A stretch of DNA of 64,000 nucleotides from NCBI RefSeq assembly GCF_900129545.1, contig NZ_FQWB01000003.1, forward strand, positions 186,001-250,000. The letters run 5' to 3'. The stretch is from Flavobacterium fluvii. GTDB taxonomy: Bacteria > Bacteroidota > Bacteroidia > Flavobacteriales > Flavobacteriaceae. This document shows positions 34,804 through 42,937 of this stretch, piece after piece. The position numbers and the translations under genes were made by a program. Within the stretch, counting starts at the first letter, position 1. Each line of letters opens with the position of its first letter. The notes under the pieces are model-generated. The model was given only the letters and a program-made list of their open reading frames with translations. It made no database searches and was not told the DNA's origin.

Positions 34804-35610
34804 ATGATATCAGTATTAATTAGGAATAAAAATGAAGCTTTATCTTTAGAAAAAGCAATTAAAAGTATTTTGGTCCAGCATTTTACTGTTCCTTTTGAAA
34901 TAGTGGTCGTTGATGATGCTTCTAGTGATAATTCTATAGAGATTGCTAATCAATATGGATGCAAGGTCGTTTCTTTAGATAAAGCATTTACTTACGGCTA
35001 TGCCATAAATTTTGGAGTCAAACACTGTAAATACGATATCGTTCTTTTGTTAAGTTCACATAATATTCTTCTTTCCAATGACTTCCCGGAAAAGTTGATA
35101 AAGTATTTTATTGATCCCAAGGTAGCGGGAGTTCGTTGTACACCCATTGCCAATTCTAGACAAGTGGAGCAATCCTTGGATGGGTTTTTGACTATTGACA
35201 AGGATAATTATTCTCATTCCAATGACTGGCAAAACTTGCTTATTGCCAATTGCTCGGCCATTAGAAAGAATGTGGCTCTTGAAATTGGCTTTAATGAAAC
35301 AATCCGTTCCAATGAAGAGAAACTGTGGTGTCTTGACATTATGGAAAAAGGGTATAGCATTATATCCAATACACCTTGTTATTTTCTGTATAATAAAAAA
35401 AATAATTCAAAAGCAATAATTAGAGATTCGATATCAAAATACCAGATTGATGGAATCAAGCCGAAATCCTTGCCAGCTTTTTTGTTTATTTTGTTGAAAT
35501 CAATACCTTGGGCCATTAAAATTGCCGTGTTAGCATGGTTCAATACAATTATAGGTCAATTAAATACTACCCTTATTCCATATAAATACCGTAAAGGGAT
35601 TTACAAATAA
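34804..35610 (+). CDS. Glycosyltransferase family 2
   Basis: GT-A enzyme of 268 residues. It opens with MISVLIRNKNEALSLEKAIK, then VVDDASSDNSIE (about 37) and IVLLLSSHNILLSNDFPEKL (about 80), where the metal-site DxD is replaced by SSHN, so the active site departs from the norm. FNETIRSNEEKLWCLDIMEK (about 162) supplies the acidic region. The C-terminus has two hydrophobic stretches (LPAFLFILLKSIPWAIKIAV). It lies 4 bases before the neuA-like gene, so it is a candidate nonulosonic acid-linked transferase by position only. Confidence 0.75.
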   Translation: MISVLIRNKNEALSLEKAIKSILVQHFTVPFEIVVVDDASSDNSIEIANQYGCKVVSLDKAFTYGYAINFGVKHCKYDIVLLLSSHNILLSNDFPEKLIKYFIDPKVAGVRCTPIANSRQVEQSLDGFLTIDKDNYSHSNDWQNLLIANCSAIRKNVALEIGFNETIRSNEEKLWCLDIMEKGYSIISNTPCYFLYNKKNNSKAIIRDSISKYQIDGIKPKSLPAFLFILLKSIPWAIKIAVLAWFNTIIGQLNTTLIPYKYRKGIYK

Positions 35611-35614
35611 ACCA

Positions 35615-36313
35615 ATGAAAATTCTAGCCATCATCCCTGCCCGAGGAAGTTCCAAAGGAGTTCCTGGTAAAAACATCAAGTTGTTGAACGGAAAACCATT
35701 GTTGACCTATACTTCTGAAATTGCCCTGCAATCTAATTATTTGACGGAAGTTATTGTTTCGACCGAGGACGAACGAATTAGGGAAGTAGCAAAAAAGGTA
35801 GGACTAAAAGTGCCGTTCATTAGACCAGTGGCATTGGCGCAAGATGATACACCAACAATTGATGTCATTATTCACGCCTTACAATGGTATGAAAAGCAAA
35901 ATAGTTTCTTTGACGCGGTTTGTCTTTTGCAAGTGACCAGTCCATTCAGGACACTTGATTTTCTGGACAAGGCCATCGAGAGATTTTATGAAAGAGGTTG
36001 CGATTCCTTGGTTTCTGTACTAAAAGTGCCGCACGAATACAATCCGCATTGGACTTTTGAGGTGAATGCCGATGGGAATTTGAAAATTGTGACTGGTGAA
36101 GCCGAAATAATCCCCCGGAGACAAGAATTGCCAACCGCATATCACAGGGACGGAAGTATTTATATTACCAAGACAGAAGTCCTTTTAAAGAAACATTCCT
36201 TGTACGGTAAAAGTATCGCATTCATCGAATCGGAACCGGATTTTTACGTCAATATTGATACTATGGAAGACTGGAGAAAGGCAGAAGAAATGATTCAAAA
36301 AAAATTGAAATAA
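35615..36313 (+). CDS. neuA: CMP-nonulosonic acid synthetase (acylneuraminate cytidylyltransferase)
   Basis: Activates the nonulosonic acid with CTP. The 232-residue protein starts ILAIIPARGSSKGVPGKNIK (residues 3-22, CTP-binding motif). It has STEDERIREVAKKVG (about 50), RPVALAQDDTPTIDV (about 69) and LLQVTSPFRTLDFLDKAIE (about 107), PHEYNPHW, and YHRDGSIYITK, and ends with FYVNIDTMEDWRKAEEM (about 209), the usual family ending. It abuts the asnB-like gene, whose ATG follows its TAA directly. Specificity among Neu, Leg and Pse acids cannot be read. Confidence 0.92.
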   Translation: MKILAIIPARGSSKGVPGKNIKLLNGKPLLTYTSEIALQSNYLTEVIVSTEDERIREVAKKVGLKVPFIRPVALAQDDTPTIDVIIHALQWYEKQNSFFDAVCLLQVTSPFRTLDFLDKAIERFYERGCDSLVSVLKVPHEYNPHWTFEVNADGNLKIVTGEAEIIPRRQELPTAYHRDGSIYITKTEVLLKKHSLYGKSIAFIESEPDFYVNIDTMEDWRKAEEMIQKKLK

Positions 36314-38137
36314 ATGTGTGGCATTGCGGGAATACTTGGTGATTACAAAGAACCTCAATTAGATGCCATGCTCGCCAGCCAGCAGCATCGAGGTCCAGAT
36401 GCCACTGGTAAATATTTTGATGTTGGATATGCTGCTTTGGGACACAATCGTTTGGCTATTATCGATTTGTCGCCAAAATCAAATCAGCCTTTTAAAGATA
36501 ATTCTGGGCGCTACTTGATTGTTTTTAATGGAGAAATCTATAATTATATTGAAATTAAGGCATCACTACAAAGTCAATATGATTTCACGACTGAATCCGA
36601 TACCGAGGTTTTATTGGCGGCGTTTATCATTTATGGAACATCGTGTTTAGCAAAATTCAACGGTATGTTTGCCTTTGCCATTTGGGACAATCAGGAAAAA
36701 AAACTATTTGCCGCCCGTGATCGATTTGGAGTAAAACCTTTTTATTACAGTTTGTTCAATAATACTTTCTACTTTTCGTCAGAAATAAAAGCTTTGCACG
36801 CTACTGGAATTCCGAAAGAACCCAACGAAAAAGTATGGGCTTCCTATTTTGCTTATGGCTCTTATGGTATGCCTGATGAAACTTTTTGGTCGGGGATTGC
36901 ACAATTGCCTGGAGGCCATTTTTTAAGTTTTTCGCCTCAACAATGTCAGTCTGAGCTGAGTATACCCCGATCTTGTCGAGAGGTCGAAGACCTGATCATA
37001 AAAAAATGGTACTGTTTTGAAGAAGAAGTTGCCAAACAGCCTAAAAATTTGACCTTCTCACAAGCCAAAGAACACTACGTTGGACTGCTGAAAGATAGCG
37101 TCAAATTACGTTTTCGAGCCGACGTTTCGGTAGGTTTCAATATAAGTGGAGGATTGGACAGTTCGGTGTTGTTGGCTTTAGTTAATTTGCAAGAGAATAA
37201 CAATTTGAACAACAATTGTCACCCTGAGCCAAGCCTGCCCCGAGCTTGTCGAGGGGAAGGGAAACAATCTGCAATCAATGCCTATACTTTTTATACCAAT
37301 AGTCCGGATTATGACGAATTGCCCTGGGTGGAACAAATGATTGCCAAAACAAGAAACTCTTTGACGAAAGTGCTTTTGCAAGCCGATGAGGTTCCAGATT
37401 TGGCCCAAAGAATGGCGTGGCAACAAGACGAGCCTTTTGGAGGTATTCCAACCTTGGCGTATTCCAAAATATTTGAACAAGCCCGAAAAGATAAAGTTTT
37501 GGTGTTACTGGATGGTCAAGGAATGGACGAACAATGGGCAGGTTATGATTATTATATCCAAGACAACGAAGCGACTATTCAAGGCATTCAAGATTTTCCG
37601 TATAAAACAACAATGCTTTCGGATTCTTTTTTAACAAAAGCCGAAAAACCCATCTATCCCAAGCCTTTTGACAACGAAGTGTTGAACAAACAATACAGGG
37701 ACTTGTTTTATACCAAGATTCCGAGAGCGTTGCGATTTAATGATCGCATTTCGATGGCTTTTTCAACCGAATTGCGGGAACCTTTTCTGGATTATCGTTT
37801 GGTGGAATTGGCGTTTTCGCTGCCTTTGGATTATAAAATCAGAAATAGACAAACTAAATTTATGTTGCGTGAAATTGCCTCGGACTACTTGGCGGCCGAT
37901 TTGGTTTTTGCTCCCAAGAGAGCCTTGCAAACTCCGCAACGGGAGTGGCTTGCCGCCGATTTGAAGAGTTGGGTAAGTAGCTGTTTCAAGGAATTGGAAA
38001 ATTCTTCTTGTTCCACTTGGTTTGATGAGGCCAGCTTGGAAAAGGAATTGCAACGCTATTTTGAGGGAAATATACAATCCAGTTTTCATATTTGGCAATG
38101 TATTGGTTTGTGTGAAATGTTTAAAAAGAACAATTAG
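36314..38137 (+). CDS. Asparagine synthase-like amidotransferase with two in-frame palindrome-derived insertions
   Basis: AsnB-type glutamine amidotransferase of 607 residues, in glycan loci often used to amidate sugar acids. The N-terminal glutaminase domain has the catalytic MCGIAG, HRGPDATG (about 27), HNRLAIIDLS (about 49) and FNGEIYNY (about 73). The synthetase domain has the pyrophosphate loop NISGGLDSSVLLAL (about 277), DGQGMDEQWAGYDYY (about 403) and FNDRISMAFSTELREPFLDY (about 475). Two peptides look foreign: CQSELSIPRSCREVE (about 211-225) and CHPEPSLPRACRGEG (about 302-316). They are encoded by copies of a palindromic repeat, both read in the same phase, and lie where loops are expected. 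All catalytic motifs survive, so the protein may still work. Confidence 0.9.
   Translation: MCGIAGILGDYKEPQLDAMLASQQHRGPDATGKYFDVGYAALGHNRLAIIDLSPKSNQPFKDNSGRYLIVFNGEIYNYIEIKASLQSQYDFTTESDTEVLLAAFIIYGTSCLAKFNGMFAFAIWDNQEKKLFAARDRFGVKPFYYSLFNNTFYFSSEIKALHATGIPKEPNEKVWASYFAYGSYGMPDETFWSGIAQLPGGHFLSFSPQQCQSELSIPRSCREVEDLIIKKWYCFEEEVAKQPKNLTFSQAKEHYVGLLKDSVKLRFRADVSVGFNISGGLDSSVLLALVNLQENNNLNNNCHPEPSLPRACRGEGKQSAINAYTFYTNSPDYDELPWVEQMIAKTRNSLTKVLLQADEVPDLAQRMAWQQDEPFGGIPTLAYSKIFEQARKDKVLVLLDGQGMDEQWAGYDYYIQDNEATIQGIQDFPYKTTMLSDSFLTKAEKPIYPKPFDNEVLNKQYRDLFYTKIPRALRFNDRISMAFSTELREPFLDYRLVELAFSLPLDYKIRNRQTKFMLREIASDYLAADLVFAPKRALQTPQREWLAADLKSWVSSCFKELENSSCSTWFDEASLEKELQRYFEGNIQSSFHIWQCIGLCEMFKKNN
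36944..36992 (+). repeat. Family A palindromic element, long variant, inside the asnB-like gene (copy 1)
   Basis: Begins TGTCAGTCTGAGC and ends CTTGTCGAGAGGTCGAAGAC, with about 17 extra bases (including ATACCCCGAT) in the middle compared with the intergenic form. It starts on a codon boundary and reads Cys-Gln-Ser-Glu-Leu-Ser-Ile-Pro-Arg-Ser-Cys-Arg. No stop codon or frameshift results. It lies in the link between the glutaminase and synthetase domains. Confidence 0.85.
37217..37261 (+). repeat. Family A palindromic element, long variant, inside the asnB-like gene (copy 2)
   Basis: Begins TGTCACCCTGAGCC, contains CCTGCCCCGAGCTTGTCGAG and ends GGGAAGGG; the CCCCGA...TCGAGGGG core is itself a hairpin. 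It starts on a codon boundary in the same phase as copy 1 and reads Cys-His-Pro-Glu-Pro-Ser-Leu-Pro-Arg-Ala-Cys-Arg. It follows an Asn-rich stretch shortly after the pyrophosphate loop. Confidence 0.85.
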
Positions 38138-38179
38138 TTCAATTTAAATTTGATTTATAATAAGGGCCAAAAAAAAGCT

Positions 38180-39286
38180 ATGCAAGAGGAAGTGATTGAA
38201 AAAAAGAATAGACGAAGAGAGCTTGATTTTTTGAGAGGTATTGCTATACTTTTGGTGTTATTTCGTCATCAGTTATTGTTCTCTTTTTTAAAACAGATGG
38301 GTTGGATTGGTGTTGATTTGTTTTTTGTTCTCAGTGGTTTTTTAGTCTCCGGTTTGTTATTTAAGGAGTTTCAAAAATTTGGGGTTATCGATCCTAAATT
38401 GTTTTTAATTCAAAGGGGATTCAAGATTTATCCCATTTATTACCTGACCTATATTTTGTACATTTTGGCAATAATTATGGAGCATAATTTAAAATTGAAG
38501 AAAGTATTTTTTGATTTAGTTTTTATTCAGAATTATGCTTTGGGTTGGGGATATGGCTATCCTGCCAGTTGGTCTTTAGCTGTGGAGGAGCATTTTTATT
38601 TTGGTTTGGTATTGCTTTTATGGTTGATATTTAATAAAAAATTAATACGGTTTAATGATTTTACCGAGAATCGATTTTCGGCTTTTGAAAAACTATTGTT
38701 AGTAGCATTAGTTTGTGTTTTTATTTTGAGAATTATTTCAAATATTGAATTTCCCAATCAAATGGTTAGAAACACTACAATGTCACATTTAAGAATAGAT
38801 TCTCTATTGGCAGGAGTATTAATTTCATATTGGTATCATTTCAAGAGAAATAAATTGATTTTGTATTATTCAAAATATCAAAAGTATTTATTGGTCTTGT
38901 CCTTTTTCTTTATTTCTTTCACCCCATTTATAGAACCCATTGGCTCTTTTTTTGTAAAAACTATTGGTTTTACAATGTTATATATTGCATTTGGTATTCT
39001 GATTCTTCATTTTTTGCTCGATTCCCAAATCAATTCTAGAATTAATCGAATTTTTTCCACAGTTTTAGTTTCTTTTATTTCAAAAATTAGATTTTCCTCT
39101 TATTCTATTTATGTAATTCATTCTTTCGTTATATATTTGGTTCGGTTATTAAATTTAGACAACCGTTATTTGTGTTTTCTGCTTGTGTCGGTTGTTTCTA
39201 TAGGGACAGGATTTCTAATGACCTATAAAGTTGAAAAATGTTTTTTGAATTACAGAGACCAATATTTTCCTAGTAGAGCAATATAG
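38180..39286 (+). CDS. Acyltransferase family 3 (OafA/YrhL-like), copy 1
   Basis: Integral membrane O-acyltransferase, about 368 residues and about 10 membrane segments, expected to acetylate sugars of the surface glycan. The ATG at 38180 is preferred over a TTG at 38150, as it leaves a short charged N-terminus before RELDFLRGIAILLVLFRHQ (family motif with the R-x10-H pair, about residues 12-30). WIGVDLFFVLSGFLVSGLLF (about 42) and SWSLAVEEHFYFGL (about 130) are equally typical. SSYSIYVIHSFVIYLVRLL forms the last helices. The next gene is a close paralogue, so this is a tandem duplication. No C-terminal SGNH domain is fused. Confidence 0.9.
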   Translation: MQEEVIEKKNRRRELDFLRGIAILLVLFRHQLLFSFLKQMGWIGVDLFFVLSGFLVSGLLFKEFQKFGVIDPKLFLIQRGFKIYPIYYLTYILYILAIIMEHNLKLKKVFFDLVFIQNYALGWGYGYPASWSLAVEEHFYFGLVLLLWLIFNKKLIRFNDFTENRFSAFEKLLLVALVCVFILRIISNIEFPNQMVRNTTMSHLRIDSLLAGVLISYWYHFKRNKLILYYSKYQKYLLVLSFFFISFTPFIEPIGSFFVKTIGFTMLYIAFGILILHFLLDSQINSRINRIFSTVLVSFISKIRFSSYSIYVIHSFVIYLVRLLNLDNRYLCFLLVSVVSIGTGFLMTYKVEKCFLNYRDQYFPSRAI

Positions 39287-39334
39287 TTTTTATAACAGAT
39301 TAACAAAAAGCAGTTGCCACAAACAATTTAATTA

Positions 39335-40450
39335 ATGATTATAAAGAATAATAGGCTAAGGGAACTTGATTTTCTAAGGGGTATAGCCATACTACTTGTT
39401 TTGATGCGGCATCAATTACTTTTTGAATTTACCAGAAAAATGGGGTGGATTGGGGTGGACTTGTTTTTTGTATTGAGCGGGTTTTTGGTTTCGGGCTTGT
39501 TGTTCAAAGAGTATCTCAGGTATGGAAACATAAAGCCAGGCTTGTTTTTGATAAGAAGAGGGTTTAAGATTTACCCTATTTATTATTTGTCTTATTTTTT
39601 ATATTTAGCGCCTAAAATTGCCAAGCATCAATTCGAATTAAAAGGATTTCTTGCGGATCTATTTTTTGTACAGAACTATGTTTGGGGTTGGGGATATGCC
39701 TATGTACCAACGTGGTCGTTGGCGGTGGAAGAACATTTTTATTTTGGATTTGCAGCCATTCTTTTTTTTGTGATAAAGAGAAACGCGTTCCATTTTAAGG
39801 AGACTTCTAATTCAAACAAACTGGGTCAATTTGAAATGGCGTTAATTTGCGTAATGGTCTTTTGTCTTGTCATGAGACTAATAAGCAATGTTTATTTTCT
39901 TGAAGATGAGGATAAAAATATTACCATGTCACATCTTAGAATAGATTCTCTATTGGCGGGAGTATTTATTTCTTATTTGTATTATTTTAAAAATAAATAC
40001 TTGACCCACTTTTTTAGTTCTTACAAAACCATTTTGATGATTTCGGCTTTTGTGTTGGTTGCTTTTACCCCTTTTATTGATTTTGAAGAGTCTTTTTTTG
40101 TACGAACTTTCGGATTCACATTTCTTTATGTTTCATTTGGGATTGTATTGCTCTATTTTCTATTGGAAGAGAGCATCAATATTAGGTTGGATAAGCTTTT
40201 CTCAAAGCATATTGTGGACAGTATTAGTAAAATAGGTTTTTCATCCTATTCCATCTACATCATTCATGGGGTTGTCAATTTTGTTTTTTCGGTTATCAAC
40301 GTGTATTTTTTGAAAATAGAATTTAATTCTTTTTTTGTTTTTTTTGTGACCTCAGCTATCAGTATTTTTACAGGTATATTTATGACTACTCATATTGAAA
40401 AATATTTTTTAACCATCAGAAACAAACGGTTTCCAAGTAGAATAAATTAA
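39335..40450 (+). CDS. Acyltransferase family 3 (OafA/YrhL-like), copy 2
   Basis: Paralogue of the preceding gene, 371 residues, with the same order of motifs: RELDFLRGIAILLVLMRHQL (about residues 8-27), WIGVDLFFVLSGFLVSGLLF, GFKIYPIYYLSYFLY, TWSLAVEEHFYFGF (about 129) and FSSYSIYIIHGVVNFVFSVI. Much of the N-terminal half is residue-for-residue identical to copy 1, while the C-terminal helices differ more. Two copies could acetylate different positions or sugars. The intergenic gap to copy 1 is only 48 bases; an MBOAT gene follows after 64 bases. Confidence 0.9.
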   Translation: MIIKNNRLRELDFLRGIAILLVLMRHQLLFEFTRKMGWIGVDLFFVLSGFLVSGLLFKEYLRYGNIKPGLFLIRRGFKIYPIYYLSYFLYLAPKIAKHQFELKGFLADLFFVQNYVWGWGYAYVPTWSLAVEEHFYFGFAAILFFVIKRNAFHFKETSNSNKLGQFEMALICVMVFCLVMRLISNVYFLEDEDKNITMSHLRIDSLLAGVFISYLYYFKNKYLTHFFSSYKTILMISAFVLVAFTPFIDFEESFFVRTFGFTFLYVSFGIVLLYFLLEESINIRLDKLFSKHIVDSISKIGFSSYSIYIIHGVVNFVFSVINVYFLKIEFNSFFVFFVTSAISIFTGIFMTTHIEKYFLTIRNKRFPSRIN

Positions 40451-40514
40451 TGTGTATTAACTTTAGAAAACGAGTCATTATAAATGTTATCAGTCTTACT
40501 AATTAAAATATATA

Positions 40515-41951
40515 ATGCTATTTAATTCATTTTCCTTTTTACTATTTCTTCCCATTGTTTTCGCACTATATTGGTGGGTCAATAAAAAAAGTTTAGGTCT
40601 GCAAAATGTTTTGTTGTTGATGGCCAGTTATTTTTTTTATGCCTGCTGGGACTGGCGTTTTCTGTTTCTGCTGGTATTTTCTACAGCGTTGGATTATTTT
40701 ACTGGAATAAAAATGGCGGAAGCCAAAAATCTTAACCATAAAAAAAAATGGTTTTGGTTGAGTATTATAGTAAATCTAGGGTTTCTGGGGATTTTTAAGT
40801 ATTATAATTTCTTTGCCGATTCCTTTGCCGAAGCACTATCAGTCATGGGAATACATTCCAATTTTTGGACATTGAAAGTGATTTTACCTGTTGGAATTTC
40901 CTTTTATACCTTTCACGGCTTGTCTTATGTCATTGATATTTATAAAGGGCGAATCGAACCGGAAAGAAATATTATTACCTATTCTCTTTTCGTAGGTTAT
41001 TTTCCTCTATTGGTGGCTGGACCCATAGAGCGTGCCACTCATTTATTGCCACAAATTAAAAAGCGCCGATTTTTTGACTATAACATAGCCATGGATGGAG
41101 TACATCAAATCATTTGGGGATTATTCAAAAAAGTAGTCATAGCCGATAATTGTGCCTTGTATGCCAATGACATATTTGACCATTACGAGTCCATGAATTC
41201 CTTGTCCTTGTTGTTGGGGGCTGTTTATTTTTCCTTCCAGATATATGGGGATTTTAGTGGGTATTCCGATATTGCTTTAGGAACTTCGAAACTATTCGGA
41301 ATCGATTTACTTCGTAATTTTAACTATCCTTATTTTTCAAGAGACATAGCCGAGTTTTGGCGTCGTTGGCATATTTCCTTGTCGTCATGGTTTCGGGATT
41401 ATTTATACATTCCATTGGGAGGCAGTAGAGGGGGGACTTGGATGAAAGTCAGGAATACTTTTATTGTTTTTTTAGTGAGTGGTTTTTGGCACGGAGCCAA
41501 TTGGACTTTTATTGTTTGGGGATCCTTGCACGCGGTCTTTTTTTTACCTCTTTTGATTACGCAGAATAACAGAAACAATTTGGACACGGTTGCAAAAGGG
41601 AAAAACTTGCCTACAATAAAAGAATTTTTGAGTATGCTGCTTACCTTCAGTTTGACCACTTTTGCATGGATATTTTTTAGGGCTAAAACGGTTGCTGAAG
41701 CTTGTTCCTATATTAAGATGATGTTCAGTTTTGACTTTAGAGGGGTAATTCAATATTTAGATTTCGAGAGGTATTCTGTAGAATTGCTTTTATTGTTGGG
41801 GCTGTTTGTCGTTTTTGAATGGAAATCACGAGAAAAAGAACATCCCATTGCTGGAAAGTTTGCAGTTCTTAAAGCTTTGGCAATACTAATGGCAATATTA
41901 ATTTTCGGTGCTTATTCCAATCCAAGTGATTTTATTTATTTCCAGTTTTAG
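40515..41951 (+). CDS. MBOAT-family O-acyltransferase (AlgI/DltB-like)
   Basis: Membrane-bound O-acyltransferase of 478 residues, expected to bring acetyl groups across the inner membrane for transfer to polysaccharide. About 10-11 membrane segments. Motifs include FLLFLPIVFALYWW (about residues 8-21), LPVGISFYTFHGLSYVIDIY (about 127), VAGPIERATHLLPQI (about 165), RDIAEFWRRWHISLSSWFRD (about 276, MBOAT core) and VSGFWHGANWTFIVWGSLHA (about 316), with the invariant active-site His in FWHGANW. It resembles AlgI, whose partners AlgJ/AlgX are SGNH-type proteins; two SGNH-like genes follow directly, the first one base after this stop. Confidence 0.93.
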   Translation: MLFNSFSFLLFLPIVFALYWWVNKKSLGLQNVLLLMASYFFYACWDWRFLFLLVFSTALDYFTGIKMAEAKNLNHKKKWFWLSIIVNLGFLGIFKYYNFFADSFAEALSVMGIHSNFWTLKVILPVGISFYTFHGLSYVIDIYKGRIEPERNIITYSLFVGYFPLLVAGPIERATHLLPQIKKRRFFDYNIAMDGVHQIIWGLFKKVVIADNCALYANDIFDHYESMNSLSLLLGAVYFSFQIYGDFSGYSDIALGTSKLFGIDLLRNFNYPYFSRDIAEFWRRWHISLSSWFRDYLYIPLGGSRGGTWMKVRNTFIVFLVSGFWHGANWTFIVWGSLHAVFFLPLLITQNNRNNLDTVAKGKNLPTIKEFLSMLLTFSLTTFAWIFFRAKTVAEACSYIKMMFSFDFRGVIQYLDFERYSVELLLLLGLFVVFEWKSREKEHPIAGKFAVLKALAILMAILIFGAYSNPSDFIYFQF

Positions 41952-41955
41952 ATGA
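41928..41955 (+). repeat. Duplication scar, left copy (end of MBOAT gene)
   Basis: ATTTATTTCCAGTTTTAGATGAA-like sequence covers the last codons and stop of the MBOAT gene and the ATG of the first SGNH-like gene. A near-identical stretch precedes the second SGNH-like gene at 42911-42937, where it is non-coding, so the duplicated block seems to have started within the MBOAT gene. Confidence 0.7.
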
Positions 41956-42836
41956 AAAAATTTAGTAGCTATATAGTTGGAGGTTTAGCGTTGATTCTAC
42001 TAATGATGTCAATATTGGATATTGGATATACCAAAATATATGAGGTCTCTTATCCCCGTACTAAATTTCAGTATTTAAGAAGTTTAGAAGACACGAAAGT
42101 GGATTATATTTTTTTGGGTTCATCAAGAGTAGAAAATGGAATCATACCATCAGTAATAATACAAAAGACAAATAAAACGGCTGTTAATCTTGGTTTTCAA
42201 GCCTCAAAAGCAGGCGATATTTTTACTGTTTTACAGTTAATAAAAAAATACAACATCCATTATGAAAAAATTTTAATTCAAATAGATTACATCTATAATA
42301 ATGTTGACGGAAATTCCAATATTTTTCAATTCGAGATGATTCCTTTTATTAGAGAAAATGAAATCACGAAACAGTATTCCAATGAATATTCCAGAAATCC
42401 CATAGCTAATTATTATCTTCCTTTTTTCAGATATTGCTCGAATGATTTAAGAATTGGATTTAGGGAGGTTTTTTCTAATGTGATACACAAAAAAACAACT
42501 ATTGTAGCCAATAAAGGATATGTTGCTTTGCAAGGAAATTCAAAATATTTAAAAGGCTCATTGCCTAATAGCATAATAAACAATAATGCTGTTTTTGACA
42601 GCATTAGAGGCTTTTGTAAAAAAAACAAGATTGATGTGGTGTACTATTGTGCCCCGTTTTGCAAGAATAATAAAAATAAGGATTTCACATCCAAATTAAA
42701 AATTAAAATACCAGAATTAATAGATTTTTCTACTGCAATTAATGATGATCAAATGTTTGAGAATTGTAATCATTTGAATGACAGAGGGGCCAGACGATTT
42801 ACAGAAATTCTTGCGGAGGAACTATTGGTAAAGTAA
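41952..42836 (+). CDS. SGNH-like membrane-anchored protein, acetylation partner (copy 1)
   Basis: A 294-residue protein with one N-terminal membrane anchor (about residues 6-26) and a periplasmic domain. IFLGSSRVENGIIPS (about 54-68) looks like SGNH block I with the nucleophile Ser, and NCNHLNDRGARRF (about 275) supplies the block V-type His. It lacks the usual Asp-x-x-His spacing (here N-x-N-H-L-N). In AlgI/AlgJ-like pairs such proteins move or place the acetyl group on the glycan, which fits its position one base after the MBOAT gene. I recognise the fold type, not a named family. Confidence 0.65.
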   Translation: MKKFSSYIVGGLALILLMMSILDIGYTKIYEVSYPRTKFQYLRSLEDTKVDYIFLGSSRVENGIIPSVIIQKTNKTAVNLGFQASKAGDIFTVLQLIKKYNIHYEKILIQIDYIYNNVDGNSNIFQFEMIPFIRENEITKQYSNEYSRNPIANYYLPFFRYCSNDLRIGFREVFSNVIHKKTTIVANKGYVALQGNSKYLKGSLPNSIINNNAVFDSIRGFCKKNKIDVVYYCAPFCKNNKNKDFTSKLKIKIPELIDFSTAINDDQMFENCNHLNDRGARRFTEILAEELLVK

Positions 42837-42910
42837 AGGGAATCATAATTATTAAAAATTATATTTATAATAGATGTAATTATAATTTTTTGATGTTTTT
42901 TAATTCAGAC

Positions 42911-42937
42911 GATTTATTAATTTCCAGTTTTAGATGA
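42911..42937 (+). repeat. Duplication scar, right copy (non-coding remnant of MBOAT 3' end)
   Basis: GATTTATTAATTTCCAGTTT followed by TAGATGAA repeats the sequence around the MBOAT stop at 41928-41955. Here there is no MBOAT gene in front. It is a trace of the tandem duplication that produced the second SGNH-like gene. Confidence 0.7.

Noticed and set aside
37178..37480. Minus-strand frame over the second intragenic palindrome
   Set aside because: It contains the artefact peptide STSSGQAWLRVT from the repeat and lies opposite a well-defined AsnB domain.
41928..42937. Insertion sequence responsible for the SGNH gene duplication
   Set aside because: No transposase gene or terminal inverted repeats are seen; the flank match is explained by a tandem duplication.
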